Assembly (NCBI RefSeq): GCF_014268885.2
Contig: NZ_CP077095.1
Span: 1,493,501-1,557,500 of the forward strand
Direction of reading: 5' to 3'
Source of the DNA: Pseudomonas xantholysinigenes
Lineage (GTDB): Bacteria > Pseudomonadota > Gammaproteobacteria > Pseudomonadales > Pseudomonadaceae
Length of the DNA stretch: 64,000 nt
A model generated the notes under the pieces. It was not told the origin of the DNA. It saw nothing but the letters and a program-made list of their open reading frames with translations, and ran no database searches. Position numbers and translations under genes: made by a program. The first letter of the stretch is position 1. Every line of letters begins with the position of its first letter. This document shows, one piece after another, positions 41,444-49,611 of the stretch.

Positions 41444-42096
41444 CTGTCGATCCACGTGGCTATGCCACCCTGGTCTTCGACTGCGACGGCGTCATCCTCG
41501 ACTCCAACAAAGTCAAGACCGAAGCCTTCTACAAGGCGGCGCTGCCCTATGGCGACAACGCCGCCAGGCAGTTGGTGAGCCACCATACCCAGAATGGCGG
41601 AATCTCGCGCTTCAAGAAATTCCAGTACCTGCTCGATAACCTGGTGGCCCCCGGCACACCAGGCCCCGACTTGGAAACACTGTTGGCCAGCTATGCCCGT
41701 GAGGTGCGTGACGGCTTGATGAGTTGCGCGATCACCCCGGGATTGCACGAACTGCGGGCCCGCACGCCGAAGGCGCGTTGGCTCATCGTGTCTGGTGGCG
41801 CGCAAGCGGAGTTGCGCGATGTGTTCGAGGCGCGCGGCCTGGCCGAGTTGTTCGACGGCGGTATCTATGGCAGCCCGGATAGCAAGGAGGACATCCTGGC
41901 GCGCGAGATGGCCTGCCAGAACATCGTCCAGCCGGCGTTGTTCCTCGGCGATAGCCGTTATGACCATGTGGCTTCTTCGGCCCACGGCCTGGACTTCGTG
42001 TTCATTGCCGGCTGGTCGGAGTTCCAGGGCTGGCAAGCCTATTGCCAGGCGCACCAGTTGGCGGTGGTTGCGACCGTCGCGGCGCTCAACGCATGA
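41440..42096 (+). CDS. HAD-superfamily (subclass IA) phosphatase
   Basis: A 218-residue HAD hydrolase with nucleophile Asp14 in LVFDCDGVILDSNKVK, motif II WLIVSGGAQ, the lysine in SPDSKEDIL and motif III ALFLGDSRYDH. A small helical cap domain lies between motifs I and II. ATG 41440 overlaps the cytidylyltransferase stop. By analogy with KdsC and KDN-9-phosphate phosphatase it may dephosphorylate the ulosonic acid phosphate before CMP activation; that is inference from order. Confidence 0.85.
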   Translation: MTVDPRGYATLVFDCDGVILDSNKVKTEAFYKAALPYGDNAARQLVSHHTQNGGISRFKKFQYLLDNLVAPGTPGPDLETLLASYAREVRDGLMSCAITPGLHELRARTPKARWLIVSGGAQAELRDVFEARGLAELFDGGIYGSPDSKEDILAREMACQNIVQPALFLGDSRYDHVASSAHGLDFVFIAGWSEFQGWQAYCQAHQLAVVATVAALNA

Positions 42097-42178
42097 ATCG
42101 ACAGCCCGGGCTGCTGTGACCGGGCTGTTTGCCGAGCGATTTCACACCGGATCGCTCGATCCATGAAAGAGATGAAAA

Positions 42179-43198
42179 ATGGCTTTTTACCCCTGCTTCC
42201 TGTCCGTCGTCTTCGTGGTGAAGAACCAGGCTTCAGCGCTGGAACGCATGCTCACCGACGCCGCCGCTGTGGTGTCGTCGCTGGTCAGCGACTATGAGTT
42301 GATCATCGTCGACAACGCATCGGACGACGACAGCATCGCCACGCTCAAGCGCCTGACGGGTGAACAAGGCCTGGCCAACCTGCAGGTCTATGCGTTGACC
42401 AAGGAAGTCGATGGCGACACCGCCTCCTGGGTGGGCCTGGAAAACGCGCTTGGTGATTATGTCGCGGTCATCGATCCACTGCTCGATGACATCGGCTTCG
42501 TGCCGCAGATGCTCGAGCAGGCGACCGAGGGTGCGGATGTGGTGTTTGCCAGCAACCAGCAGAAACCGGCGCAGAGCTGGGCCTATCGCACGGCCTACAC
42601 GGTGTTCCATCGCCTCTACAGCGCCTTCAACGGTGTGCACCTGGCCAAGGAAGCACCGCAGTTTCGCATCCTCAACAAGCGGGTGATCAACTTCATCCTG
42701 CAGCATCCCCAGCCAGCCATGACCTATCGTCACCTGCCGGCCACCGGTGGCTTTGCCCGTGCCTACCTCACCTACAGCGCCACCCCGGCAGCGCCGGCCA
42801 CCAAGCGTCTGGGCGAGAGCATCGACCGGGGCATGCGCCTGCTGGTCTCGACCACCCGCGCGCCGATGCGCCTGGTGACCTCGCTGTCACTGTTCGGCGC
42901 CATCGCCAACCTGGTCTACTGCATCTACGTCATTGCCATCGCGCTGTTCAAGGACAACGTTGCGGCGGGCTGGATCAGTGTTTCGCTGCAGCAGTCGGGG
43001 ATGTTCTTCCTGATTTCGCTGGTATTGCTGGTTTTGGGCGAGTACATCCTCAACATGGCCAGCCTGTCCAACGAGGGGCCGCTTTACCACGTGGGCCAGG
43101 AACTCAACAGCGCCCGCATCACCCGCCGTGAGAAACTCAACGTCGAGGATGTCTCGGCAGGCGCGGCCAACCAGTCTGCGGCGCAGGAGCACGGCTGA
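42179..43198 (+). CDS. GtrB/ArnC-like GT2 with C-terminal TM helices
   Basis: A 339-residue polyprenyl-phosphate glycosyltransferase type protein. The GT-A domain has FLSVVFVVKNQASALERML, LIIVDNASDDDS and VAVIDPLLDD. Residues about 235-300 form two TM segments (LFGAIANLVYCIYVIAIALF and SGMFFLISLVLLVLGEY), then a cytoplasmic tail, as in GtrB, ArnC and YfdH. Such enzymes load a sugar onto undecaprenyl phosphate for use in the periplasm. The 82-base gap from the HAD gene carries two small hairpins. The canonical DxD is replaced by DPLLDD, so activity needs checking. Confidence 0.8.
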   Translation: MAFYPCFLSVVFVVKNQASALERMLTDAAAVVSSLVSDYELIIVDNASDDDSIATLKRLTGEQGLANLQVYALTKEVDGDTASWVGLENALGDYVAVIDPLLDDIGFVPQMLEQATEGADVVFASNQQKPAQSWAYRTAYTVFHRLYSAFNGVHLAKEAPQFRILNKRVINFILQHPQPAMTYRHLPATGGFARAYLTYSATPAAPATKRLGESIDRGMRLLVSTTRAPMRLVTSLSLFGAIANLVYCIYVIAIALFKDNVAAGWISVSLQQSGMFFLISLVLLVLGEYILNMASLSNEGPLYHVGQELNSARITRREKLNVEDVSAGAANQSAAQEHG

Positions 43199-44364
43199 TG
43201 GAGGGCGCGCGTACCGCCGATTTCGATGCGGTGGTCATTGGTGGAGGCTTCTATGGTTGCTCCATCGCGATCTACCTGGCCAGGCAGCGTGGGTTCAAGC
43301 GTGTCCTGCTGGTGGAGCGCGAAGCATCGCTGCTCCAGCGCGCCTCGTATCACAACCAGGCGCGGGTCCATAATGGCTACCACTATCCGCGCAGCTTCAC
43401 CACCGCTTACCGCAGCCGCATCAACCTGCCGCGTTTCGTCCAGGACTGGCCTGAGGCCATCCGCCAGGATTTCACCAAGTTGTATGCCATCGCGCGGCGC
43501 AATTCGAAAGTCACTGCCGCGCAGTTCCAGCGCTTTTGCCGGGATATCGGCGCCAGCGTCGTGCCAGCCGCGCTCGAGCACAAGCGATTGTTCGAGCCGC
43601 GCCTGATCGAAGAGGTGTTCCTGGTGCAGGAATACGCTTTCGACACGACCCGTTTGGCCGCCTGGGCCCAGCGCGAGCTCGGTGAAGGTGGGGTCGAGGT
43701 GCGCTGCAACAGTCGTGTTGTGGCCATCAATGGCCTGCCTTCGCAACAGCAGCAGGTTGTCGTGCAGGGGCAGGGCCTGGCATCCGAGGCGATTACCTGC
43801 CGGTATGTCTTCAACTGTACCTACAGTGGCCTGAACCAGTTCGCGGGGGATTTTCCGGGCGTGCGCAGCGGGCTCAAGCAGGAAATTACCGAGATGGCGC
43901 TGATGCGCATGCCCGACACGCTGGAGGGTATCGGCGTCACGGTCATGGACGGGCCGTTCTTCTCGATGATGCCGTTCCCCGCGCGCGGCCTGCACACGCT
44001 GTCGCATGTGCGCTACACCCCGCACCTGCACTGGAACGACCAGGCCGGGCTTGATCCCTATGCACGGCTGGACGAGTATGCACGCGCGTCGCGTGTCGAC
44101 CGCATGATTCGCGACGTCGAACGCTACATCCCGGCTATCCAGGGCGCCGTCCATGTCGACTCGCTGTTCGAGGTCAAAACGGTGCTGCTGAAGAACGAAG
44201 GGGACGACGGGCGACCGATCCTCTTCGAAAAACACCAAGGGCTGCCTGGCTGCTATTCCGTGCTGGGCAGCAAGATCGACAACATCTACGACGTTCTTGA
44301 ACAGCTCGATGGCGAGGCGTTCACGCCGGCCTCGAGGCAGGAACGCCAGGGGATCGAGTACTGA
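43198..44364 (+). CDS. FAD-dependent oxidoreductase (DAO family)
   Basis: A 388-residue flavoprotein with the dinucleotide-binding motif AVVIGGGFYGCSIAIYLA (residues about 11-28) and the DAO-fold C-terminal part VLGSKIDNIYDVLEQL. DAO enzymes oxidise amino or hydroxy groups of small acids and sugars. The gene overlaps the GT2 (TGATG) and is directly followed by an SDR, so it belongs to the same pathway. The substrate is unknown; an amino- or hydroxy-acid sugar is plausible. No signal peptide is present. Confidence 0.82.
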   Translation: MEGARTADFDAVVIGGGFYGCSIAIYLARQRGFKRVLLVEREASLLQRASYHNQARVHNGYHYPRSFTTAYRSRINLPRFVQDWPEAIRQDFTKLYAIARRNSKVTAAQFQRFCRDIGASVVPAALEHKRLFEPRLIEEVFLVQEYAFDTTRLAAWAQRELGEGGVEVRCNSRVVAINGLPSQQQQVVVQGQGLASEAITCRYVFNCTYSGLNQFAGDFPGVRSGLKQEITEMALMRMPDTLEGIGVTVMDGPFFSMMPFPARGLHTLSHVRYTPHLHWNDQAGLDPYARLDEYARASRVDRMIRDVERYIPAIQGAVHVDSLFEVKTVLLKNEGDDGRPILFEKHQGLPGCYSVLGSKIDNIYDVLEQLDGEAFTPASRQERQGIEY

Positions 44365-45156
44365 ATGAATACCCATGCACTGATAGGATTCTCCGGGTTC
44401 GTCGGCAGCACACTGCTGCGCCAGCAGGCGTTCGCCTCGCGCTACCGTTCGAGCAATATTGCCGAGATCGAAGGCAAGACCTTCGACACCGTGGTATGCG
44501 CGGGCGCGCCAGCGCAGAAATGGATCGCCAACCGTGAACCGGAGGCTGATCGGCAGACGATCGACGGGCTGATCGCCCACCTGAAAACCATCCGTTGCAA
44601 GACCTTCATCCTGATCAGCACCGTGGATGTCTTTGCCAATGCCCAGGGCGTGGATGAGGACAGCCCGGTGCAGGAACAGGGGTTGCACCCCTATGGCCTG
44701 AACCGGCGGCGGCTGGAGCGTTTCGTCGAGCAGTGGTTCCCCGAGCACCTGATCGTGCGCCTGCCGGGCCTGGTCGGCCCAGGCCTGCGCAAGAATGTCA
44801 TCTATGACTTCCTCAACGACAACAACCTTTCGGCCATCGACAGCCGCGGGGTGTTCCAGTTCTACCCCATGGTCAACCTGTGGAGCGATATCCAGGTGGC
44901 CCTGGCGGCCGGCCTCAAGTGTGTTCACCTGACCGGTGCGCCGGTCAGCGTCGCCGATATTGCCAACCAAGGGTTCGCCATGCCGTTCGCCAATAGCCTG
45001 GCCAACCCGCCTGCCCGCTATGACATGCGTACCCGGCATGCCGCGCTGTTCGGGACGACCGGCGACTACCAGTACAGCGTGCGTGAAACGCTGCTGGCGG
45101 TGCGTGCCTATGCACAGTCCGAACCGCGCAAGCAGGCCACCGAGGCCAGCGCATGA
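44365..45156 (+). CDS. Atypical SDR / NAD-dependent epimerase-like protein
   Basis: A 263-residue Rossmann protein with a shifted glycine motif LIGFSGFVGSTLL and a catalytic-region serine in LISTVDVF. The usual YxxxK reads YGLNR (Tyr110, Arg114), so the catalytic lysine is replaced by arginine. It also has VRLPGLVGPGLRKNVIYD, typical of extended SDRs. It starts at the base after the FAD gene stop and overlaps the next gene (ATGA). It may be a reductase with altered chemistry or a sugar-binding scaffold. Confidence 0.8.
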   Translation: MNTHALIGFSGFVGSTLLRQQAFASRYRSSNIAEIEGKTFDTVVCAGAPAQKWIANREPEADRQTIDGLIAHLKTIRCKTFILISTVDVFANAQGVDEDSPVQEQGLHPYGLNRRRLERFVEQWFPEHLIVRLPGLVGPGLRKNVIYDFLNDNNLSAIDSRGVFQFYPMVNLWSDIQVALAAGLKCVHLTGAPVSVADIANQGFAMPFANSLANPPARYDMRTRHAALFGTTGDYQYSVRETLLAVRAYAQSEPRKQATEASA

Positions 45157-45977
45157 GACTGTCGATTTCCAACATCGCCTGGGACGTTGCCGAGGATGAG
45201 CAGATCGCCGCGCTGCTGGCCAGCGCTGGCGTGGATGCCATCGACATCGCACCGGGCAAGTACTTCCCGCAACCGGCCCAGGCTACCGAGCAGCAAGCCT
45301 TGGCCGTGCGCGACGCATGGCGGGCACGGGGCATCGAGATAACCGGGATGCAGGCATTGCTGTTCGGCACCAGCGGCCTGAATGTGTTCGGCGACGCGGC
45401 CAGCCAGGCGGCGTTGCTCGACCATCTGGAGGCGGTCTGTCGTATCGCCGGCTGGTTGGGGGCGCCTCGACTGGTCTTTGGTTCGCCGAAAAACCGCGAC
45501 CGCAGCGGCCTGGACGAACAGCAGGCGCATGCCATGGCCGAAGTGTTTTTCCGTCGTCTGGGCGATATCGCCCAGGCCCACGGCGTGATCATCTGCCTGG
45601 AGCCCAACCCAACCTGCTACGGCGCCAACTTCATGACCAATGCCGCCGAGACCGCGAGGGTGGTGCGCCTGGTCGATCACCCTGCGGTACGCATGCAGTT
45701 CGATACCGGTGCGCTGGCGATCAATGACGAAGACCCGTTCGCGGTGCTGGCCGACTGCGCCGAACTGATCGGCCATGTGCATGCCAGCGAACCGCAACTG
45801 GTACCGCTGGGCGATGGCGCAACCGACCATGCACGCATGGCCGCCGCGCTGGCTCGGTACCTGCCGGAGCAGATCGTGGCAATCGAAATGGTCGCCACTG
45901 CCGATCAGGCACACGGGCAAGCCATTGTCCGCGCGTTGGACGTCGCGACGCGGCACTACCGGGGGGCGCAGGCATGA
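45153..45977 (+). CDS. Sugar phosphate isomerase/epimerase (xylose isomerase-like TIM barrel)
   Basis: A 274-residue AP endonuclease 2/xylose isomerase-like barrel. It has LSISNIAWDVAEDEQIAALL at the start, then GAPRLVFGSPKNRDRSGL, VIICLEPNPTCYGANF (metal-binding Glu), VRMQFDTGALAIN and HVHASEPQLVPLG (metal-binding Asp and His residues). Family members isomerise or epimerise sugars and inositol derivatives. It is coupled by ATGA overlaps to both neighbours. The substrate is unknown. Confidence 0.85.
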   Translation: MRLSISNIAWDVAEDEQIAALLASAGVDAIDIAPGKYFPQPAQATEQQALAVRDAWRARGIEITGMQALLFGTSGLNVFGDAASQAALLDHLEAVCRIAGWLGAPRLVFGSPKNRDRSGLDEQQAHAMAEVFFRRLGDIAQAHGVIICLEPNPTCYGANFMTNAAETARVVRLVDHPAVRMQFDTGALAINDEDPFAVLADCAELIGHVHASEPQLVPLGDGATDHARMAAALARYLPEQIVAIEMVATADQAHGQAIVRALDVATRHYRGAQA

Positions 45978-46336
45978 GCGCGAAGTGGTTGATCCTGATG
46001 CTCGGCATCCTGTCCAACGCGTCGGCGAGCGTGCTGGTCAAGCTGGCCATGCTGCCGCCGCGCAAGTTCCCGTCCCTGGCCGACCCCATGGCAGCGTTGA
46101 GCAACTGGCCGTTCTGGCTGGGATTGGGGCTATACGGCGCGGCGTTCCTGTTATACGCGGCGGCGCTGGCGCGGTTGCCCCTGAATGTGGCCCATCCGGT
46201 GCTGACGGCGGGGGCGGTGGCGACGGTGGCGTTGTTTTCAGTGGTGTTTTTTCGTGAGGCTTTCCACTGGACGACCGGTGTGGGGATCTTGTTGGTGATA
46301 GCGGGCGTCGGGCTGATTACGGCTCGGGTGGCGTGA
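45974..46336 (+). CDS. SMR/EmrE-like small flippase (ArnE/F-like)
   Basis: A 120-residue membrane protein with four hydrophobic segments (WLILMLGILSNASASVLVKL, PFWLGLGLYGAAFLLYAAAL, VAHPVLTAGAVATVALFSVV, TGVGILLVIAGVGLIT). It has no Glu in TM1 at the EmrE-like drug-binding position, which fits a lipid-linked sugar flippase such as ArnE/ArnF rather than a drug exporter. It lies between the sugar-modifying enzymes and GT2/GT-C genes, so it likely moves an undecaprenyl-phosphate sugar to the periplasm. Confidence 0.78.
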   Translation: MSAKWLILMLGILSNASASVLVKLAMLPPRKFPSLADPMAALSNWPFWLGLGLYGAAFLLYAAALARLPLNVAHPVLTAGAVATVALFSVVFFREAFHWTTGVGILLVIAGVGLITARVA

Positions 46337-47160
46337 TGGTGGAATCTATGAGTGCAACAAGCGAAGTGAATCCGGCTGAAAAAGCTGGCTGGCAGGTGCC
46401 GAGTTATCAGGTATGCCTCTGGAATGGCCGCAAGCATGGCTATTGCGTGGTGATTCCGGTCATCAACGAGGGCGCACGCATACAGAACCTGCTCGACCGC
46501 ATGCAGACGGTGGGTATCGACCAGCAGGCCGACATCATCATCGTTGATGGCGGCAGTACCGATGGTTCGCTGGAGTTGCAGCGGTTGCGGGATAAAGGTG
46601 TCGCGGGTCTGCTGCTCAAGACCGCCCCAGGCAAATTGAGCGCGCAATTGCGTTGCGCCTATGCGTTCGCACTGGAGCAGGGCTATCACGGTATCGTCAC
46701 CATCGATGGCAATGACAAGGATGACCCGGATGCCATTCCGCAATTTCTGAAGGCGCTGTCCGAAGGTGTCGATTTCGTCCAGGCCTCGCGTTACCTGGCC
46801 GGTGGTGTGGCGGAAAACACGCCGGCGTCGCGTGACCTGGCGATTCGCTTGATCCATGCACCGATGTTGAGCCTGTTTTCCGGCTTCAAGTGGACCGATA
46901 CCACGCAAGGGTTCCGAGCCTATAGCCGCAAGATGCTGCTCGACCCTCGCGTGGCGCCGTTCCGTGATGTGTTCTCCACGTACGAGCTGTTGGCTTATCT
47001 GTCCTATCGAGCGCCGAAGTTGGGCTTCCAGTGTGTGGAGCTACCGACCGTTCGGCGTTATCCGAAGGGGGAGGTGCCGACCAAGATCAGTGCTGTAAGA
47101 GGAAATCTTGCGGTGCTGGGCGTCTTGTTCAAGGCCTGCTTTGGTGGCTATAACGCCTGA
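46336..47160 (+). CDS. DPM1-like GT2 glycosyltransferase
   Basis: About 274 residues, soluble, of the dolichol-phosphate mannosyltransferase type: YCVVIPVINEGARIQNLL, DIIIVDGGSTDGS, VTIDGNDKDDPDAIP and the C-terminal VRRYPKGEVPTKI. GDP- or UDP-sugar to polyprenyl-phosphate transfer is the typical reaction. Three starts are possible (GTG 46333, ATG 46336, ATG 46348); I list ATG 46336, while ATG 46348 has a GGTGGA box. It overlaps the SMR gene. This is the second polyprenyl-P-type transferase in the operon. Confidence 0.78.
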   Translation: MVESMSATSEVNPAEKAGWQVPSYQVCLWNGRKHGYCVVIPVINEGARIQNLLDRMQTVGIDQQADIIIVDGGSTDGSLELQRLRDKGVAGLLLKTAPGKLSAQLRCAYAFALEQGYHGIVTIDGNDKDDPDAIPQFLKALSEGVDFVQASRYLAGGVAENTPASRDLAIRLIHAPMLSLFSGFKWTDTTQGFRAYSRKMLLDPRVAPFRDVFSTYELLAYLSYRAPKLGFQCVELPTVRRYPKGEVPTKISAVRGNLAVLGVLFKACFGGYNA

Positions 47161-47249
47161 ACCTGGGGCTGTCTTGTCGGCGAGCAGTCCTGTGTGCTGG
47201 GGCCCTCAGATGAGGGCCACCCGCGATAATCTCGAATGAAGACCAACCA

Positions 47250-49043
47250 ATGAAATCGAAAGCCATGGTTTCCACCATCGCTGCTGGAGCACCGACACGT
47301 CTCTGGCAATTGCTGCTGTTGTTCGCCCTTGGGGTGGCATTGCTGTATCTGCGTAACCCCGACACGCTGATCAACCCTGTCATTTATGCCGAAGATGGGA
47401 CATGGACGGCGCTGGCCCTGCGCGAGGGCTGGTGGAGTGCATTTATGCATTCCCGGACGGACTACTTTGTTTTCTTCAATACGCTGGTGCTGTTGCTGGG
47501 GTCGGGGCTGAGCGAGCTGGTGACCGGTAATCCGCTTGCCTGGTTGCCCCAGGCGATCGCGGTTTTCTCCTTCTCGTTCCTGTCGGTTCTGGCGACGCTG
47601 ACCTTTGCGACAGTGCGTAATGTCAGTAGCACGCTGCTGGGCATCATGGCGTTTCTGGGGGTCTTGCTGCTCCCTATGGGCGGCACGCAAAACGAGATTC
47701 TTGGCCGTTCGTTGCAGTTGGGCTTTTACATGCCCTTGCTGGCCATCCAGTTGCTTTACTGGCGCAGTCAGCGCCCTGGGCTGGCGGTTCTGTTGGCGCT
47801 GGATGTTCTGCTGGTGTTGTGCGTGGCGACCAACCCCGTGGTCCTGGCGTTGTGCTTTGGCTACATGGCGCTGGATTTCTTGCGTGATCGGCGTCTGTTA
47901 CCAGCGATGCAGCGCAACTTGTCGCTGCTGATTCCCTTGTTGATTTTCATGTGCTTCCTGCTACCACGCATGGGAGGCAAGGGCGGCGTCACGGCTGAAT
48001 TCGTTGCTGCCAACCTGATCGAAGCCTTGATTGGCCGTTCTTTGCTGTATCCACTGATATTCCCCTGGTACAGCGGATTGTCCAATCTCCTGGCAGTCGG
48101 GTTGTTCCTGCTGTTGCTGGTGTTCGTGATCACTGCCTACGTCAGGGCTCGCGCGCCAGCTGCCAGGACGTTGATCCTCTTGCTCTCGTTTGCCTTGGTT
48201 ACCTACACCGTGGCGACCATTGCCATGCGCCCGGGGCTGACGTCGTTTCTCTCGAATTACCGCATCACATTCCCTGACCGATACTTCATGGGGATCAACC
48301 TGCTGATGCTGGTTCTATTCGTGGTGTCGGCCGGACAATACTTGGTCCAGCAAGGATGGATGCGGCGTTTGGGCATGGGGCTGTTGACCGCGCTGACCCT
48401 TGTGTATGCGTGTTCCCCCGGCAGCATTTTCGAATGGTCTGCGAGCAAGCTGCCCATCAGGAAAGAATTTACCTTCGCCGAGCAGCTGTGCTTGAGCACT
48501 CCGATACCAGGGACTGACAATGTCCAAGTCCAGGTTTATCCGCTACCGAACTGGAAAATGGTGGTGCCCGCGCAACGTGTCGACAAGGCTGATTGCCCTG
48601 CCTCGCTCGATGCATCGGCAGGGTATGTGGCTACCGTCAGCGGCGAGCCGGTTCAGGTCAATCATCTGGCTCCAACCCAGGACCACGAATTCCGCGTCAA
48701 TGGCGTCGACCCTTATGTCGTGTTCAAACTGTCCAGCCCCGTCGAGGCGGCAGACATCAGCCGTTTGACCTTCGATTTCCAGTGCCAGTCGCCTCAACCT
48801 GCCGATCAGGTGCTCGCGCAGTTGTTCTGGAGAACGCAGGATGAAGGATTCTCTGCGGCGAGGAACATCGTATTCGCGGCGCGCCAAGGCAAGAACTTCA
48901 TCGACGTGAGCCGCTTCAGGGAGTGGGCTTCGCCGGCGGCGCTTACCCAGGTTCGTTTCGATCTGATCAAGCCTGGCGACTGCGAGGTCATTCGCATCGA
49001 TGAGCTGGCGCTGGGTAGTAGCCATTTGGCCCCAGGCAAGTAG
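47250..49043 (+). CDS. GT-C-like multi-pass membrane protein
   Basis: A 597-residue protein with about 11-12 hydrophobic segments up to residue 390 and a soluble, beta-rich C-terminal domain of about 190 residues, probably periplasmic. The first large loop after TM1 carries NPVIYAEDGTWTALALREGW, which has the acidic pair (ED) expected of GT-C transferases. It would transfer the polyprenyl-P-linked sugar to the polysaccharide, completing a Gtr-type decoration system with the GT2 and SMR proteins. An 89-base gap with a GGCCCTC-AGAT-GAGGGCC hairpin (47201-47218) precedes it. Function is inferred from topology and context. Confidence 0.65.
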   Translation: MKSKAMVSTIAAGAPTRLWQLLLLFALGVALLYLRNPDTLINPVIYAEDGTWTALALREGWWSAFMHSRTDYFVFFNTLVLLLGSGLSELVTGNPLAWLPQAIAVFSFSFLSVLATLTFATVRNVSSTLLGIMAFLGVLLLPMGGTQNEILGRSLQLGFYMPLLAIQLLYWRSQRPGLAVLLALDVLLVLCVATNPVVLALCFGYMALDFLRDRRLLPAMQRNLSLLIPLLIFMCFLLPRMGGKGGVTAEFVAANLIEALIGRSLLYPLIFPWYSGLSNLLAVGLFLLLLVFVITAYVRARAPAARTLILLLSFALVTYTVATIAMRPGLTSFLSNYRITFPDRYFMGINLLMLVLFVVSAGQYLVQQGWMRRLGMGLLTALTLVYACSPGSIFEWSASKLPIRKEFTFAEQLCLSTPIPGTDNVQVQVYPLPNWKMVVPAQRVDKADCPASLDASAGYVATVSGEPVQVNHLAPTQDHEFRVNGVDPYVVFKLSSPVEAADISRLTFDFQCQSPQPADQVLAQLFWRTQDEGFSAARNIVFAARQGKNFIDVSRFREWASPAALTQVRFDLIKPGDCEVIRIDELALGSSHLAPGK

Positions 49044-49058
49044 TCAATCGAAGTAGGT

Positions 49059-49099
49059 CAGTGCCGATGTGGCTGTACGATATCGGCACTGGTTTTCTT
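49059..49099 (+). terminator. Terminator at the end of the glycan locus
   Basis: CAGTGCCGAT (49059-49068) pairs with ATCGGCACTG (49082-49091), followed by GTTTTCTTTT. It closes the long operon about 16 bases after the GT-C-like gene. Confidence 0.82.
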
Positions 49100-49211
49100 T
49101 TGTAAAACAAATGCATAGGTAGTTTCTTGGCGTCGGGTTCCCTGGGCGTCTAGGTTTTCATCGCAGCGACGGAAAAGCTGTCGATGATTACTTAACCAAG
49201 GAGTACCCTTC

Positions 49212-49532
49212 ATGCGTAACACTGTTCTGTCCTATTTCATGCTTCCACTGCTCGCGGTGGCTTCGTTTTCCCTGAACGCCGCTCCGGCGTCGGCGGTGTC
49301 CACACCTGCCGCGATTGTCAGTGAAGTCCCCAGTAGACTTGATTTGAACACGGCGGACGCTGGCAGCCTGCAAAGCGCGTTAATAGGGATCGGCAAGGCC
49401 AAGGCCCAGGCAATTGTCGATTACCGCGACGAGCACGGTGCTTTCGCCACGGTGGACGAGCTGCTGGAGGTCAAGGGCATCGGGCAAGCCTTGCTGGACC
49501 GCAATCGAGATCGCTTGACCGTCGACAACTGA
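49212..49532 (+). CDS. ComEA-like helix-hairpin-helix protein
   Basis: A 106-residue exported protein: a signal peptide (cleavage near NAAPASA), a short linker, and a ComEA-type HhH domain (LDLNTADAGSLQSALIGIGKAKAQAIVDYR, then FATVDELLEVKGIGQALLDRN). Such proteins bind double-stranded DNA in the periplasm and help DNA uptake in competent species. AAGGAG precedes ATG 49212. In P. aeruginosa the equivalent gene follows wbpM, so it marks the ancestral right border of the O-antigen locus. (Quoted motif spans are overlapping pieces of residues 42-103.). Confidence 0.88.
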   Translation: MRNTVLSYFMLPLLAVASFSLNAAPASAVSTPAAIVSEVPSRLDLNTADAGSLQSALIGIGKAKAQAIVDYRDEHGAFATVDELLEVKGIGQALLDRNRDRLTVDN

Positions 49533-49548
49533 GCCGAAAGGGCGGCGA

Positions 49549-49574
49549 GCAAGAGGCGCAGCGACGCCTCTTGC
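49549..49574. terminator. Bidirectional terminator between comEA-like and DUF2897-type genes
   Basis: A perfect 10-bp stem, GCAAGAGGCG / CGCCTCTTGC, with a 6-base loop lies between two convergent genes. Confidence 0.65.
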
Positions 49575-49611
49575 AGCTGGATGATGCTGGAGTGTCGGGC
49601 GTTCCTTCGCT

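Noticed and set aside
43084..45252. 722-codon minus-strand frame opposite the FAD/SDR genes
   Set aside because: Shadow of three tightly overlapping plus-strand genes with clear motifs.
45974..46336. SMR-family drug exporter
   Set aside because: Context among sugar enzymes and glycosyltransferases, and the lack of the TM1 glutamate typical of EmrE, favour a lipid-sugar flippase.
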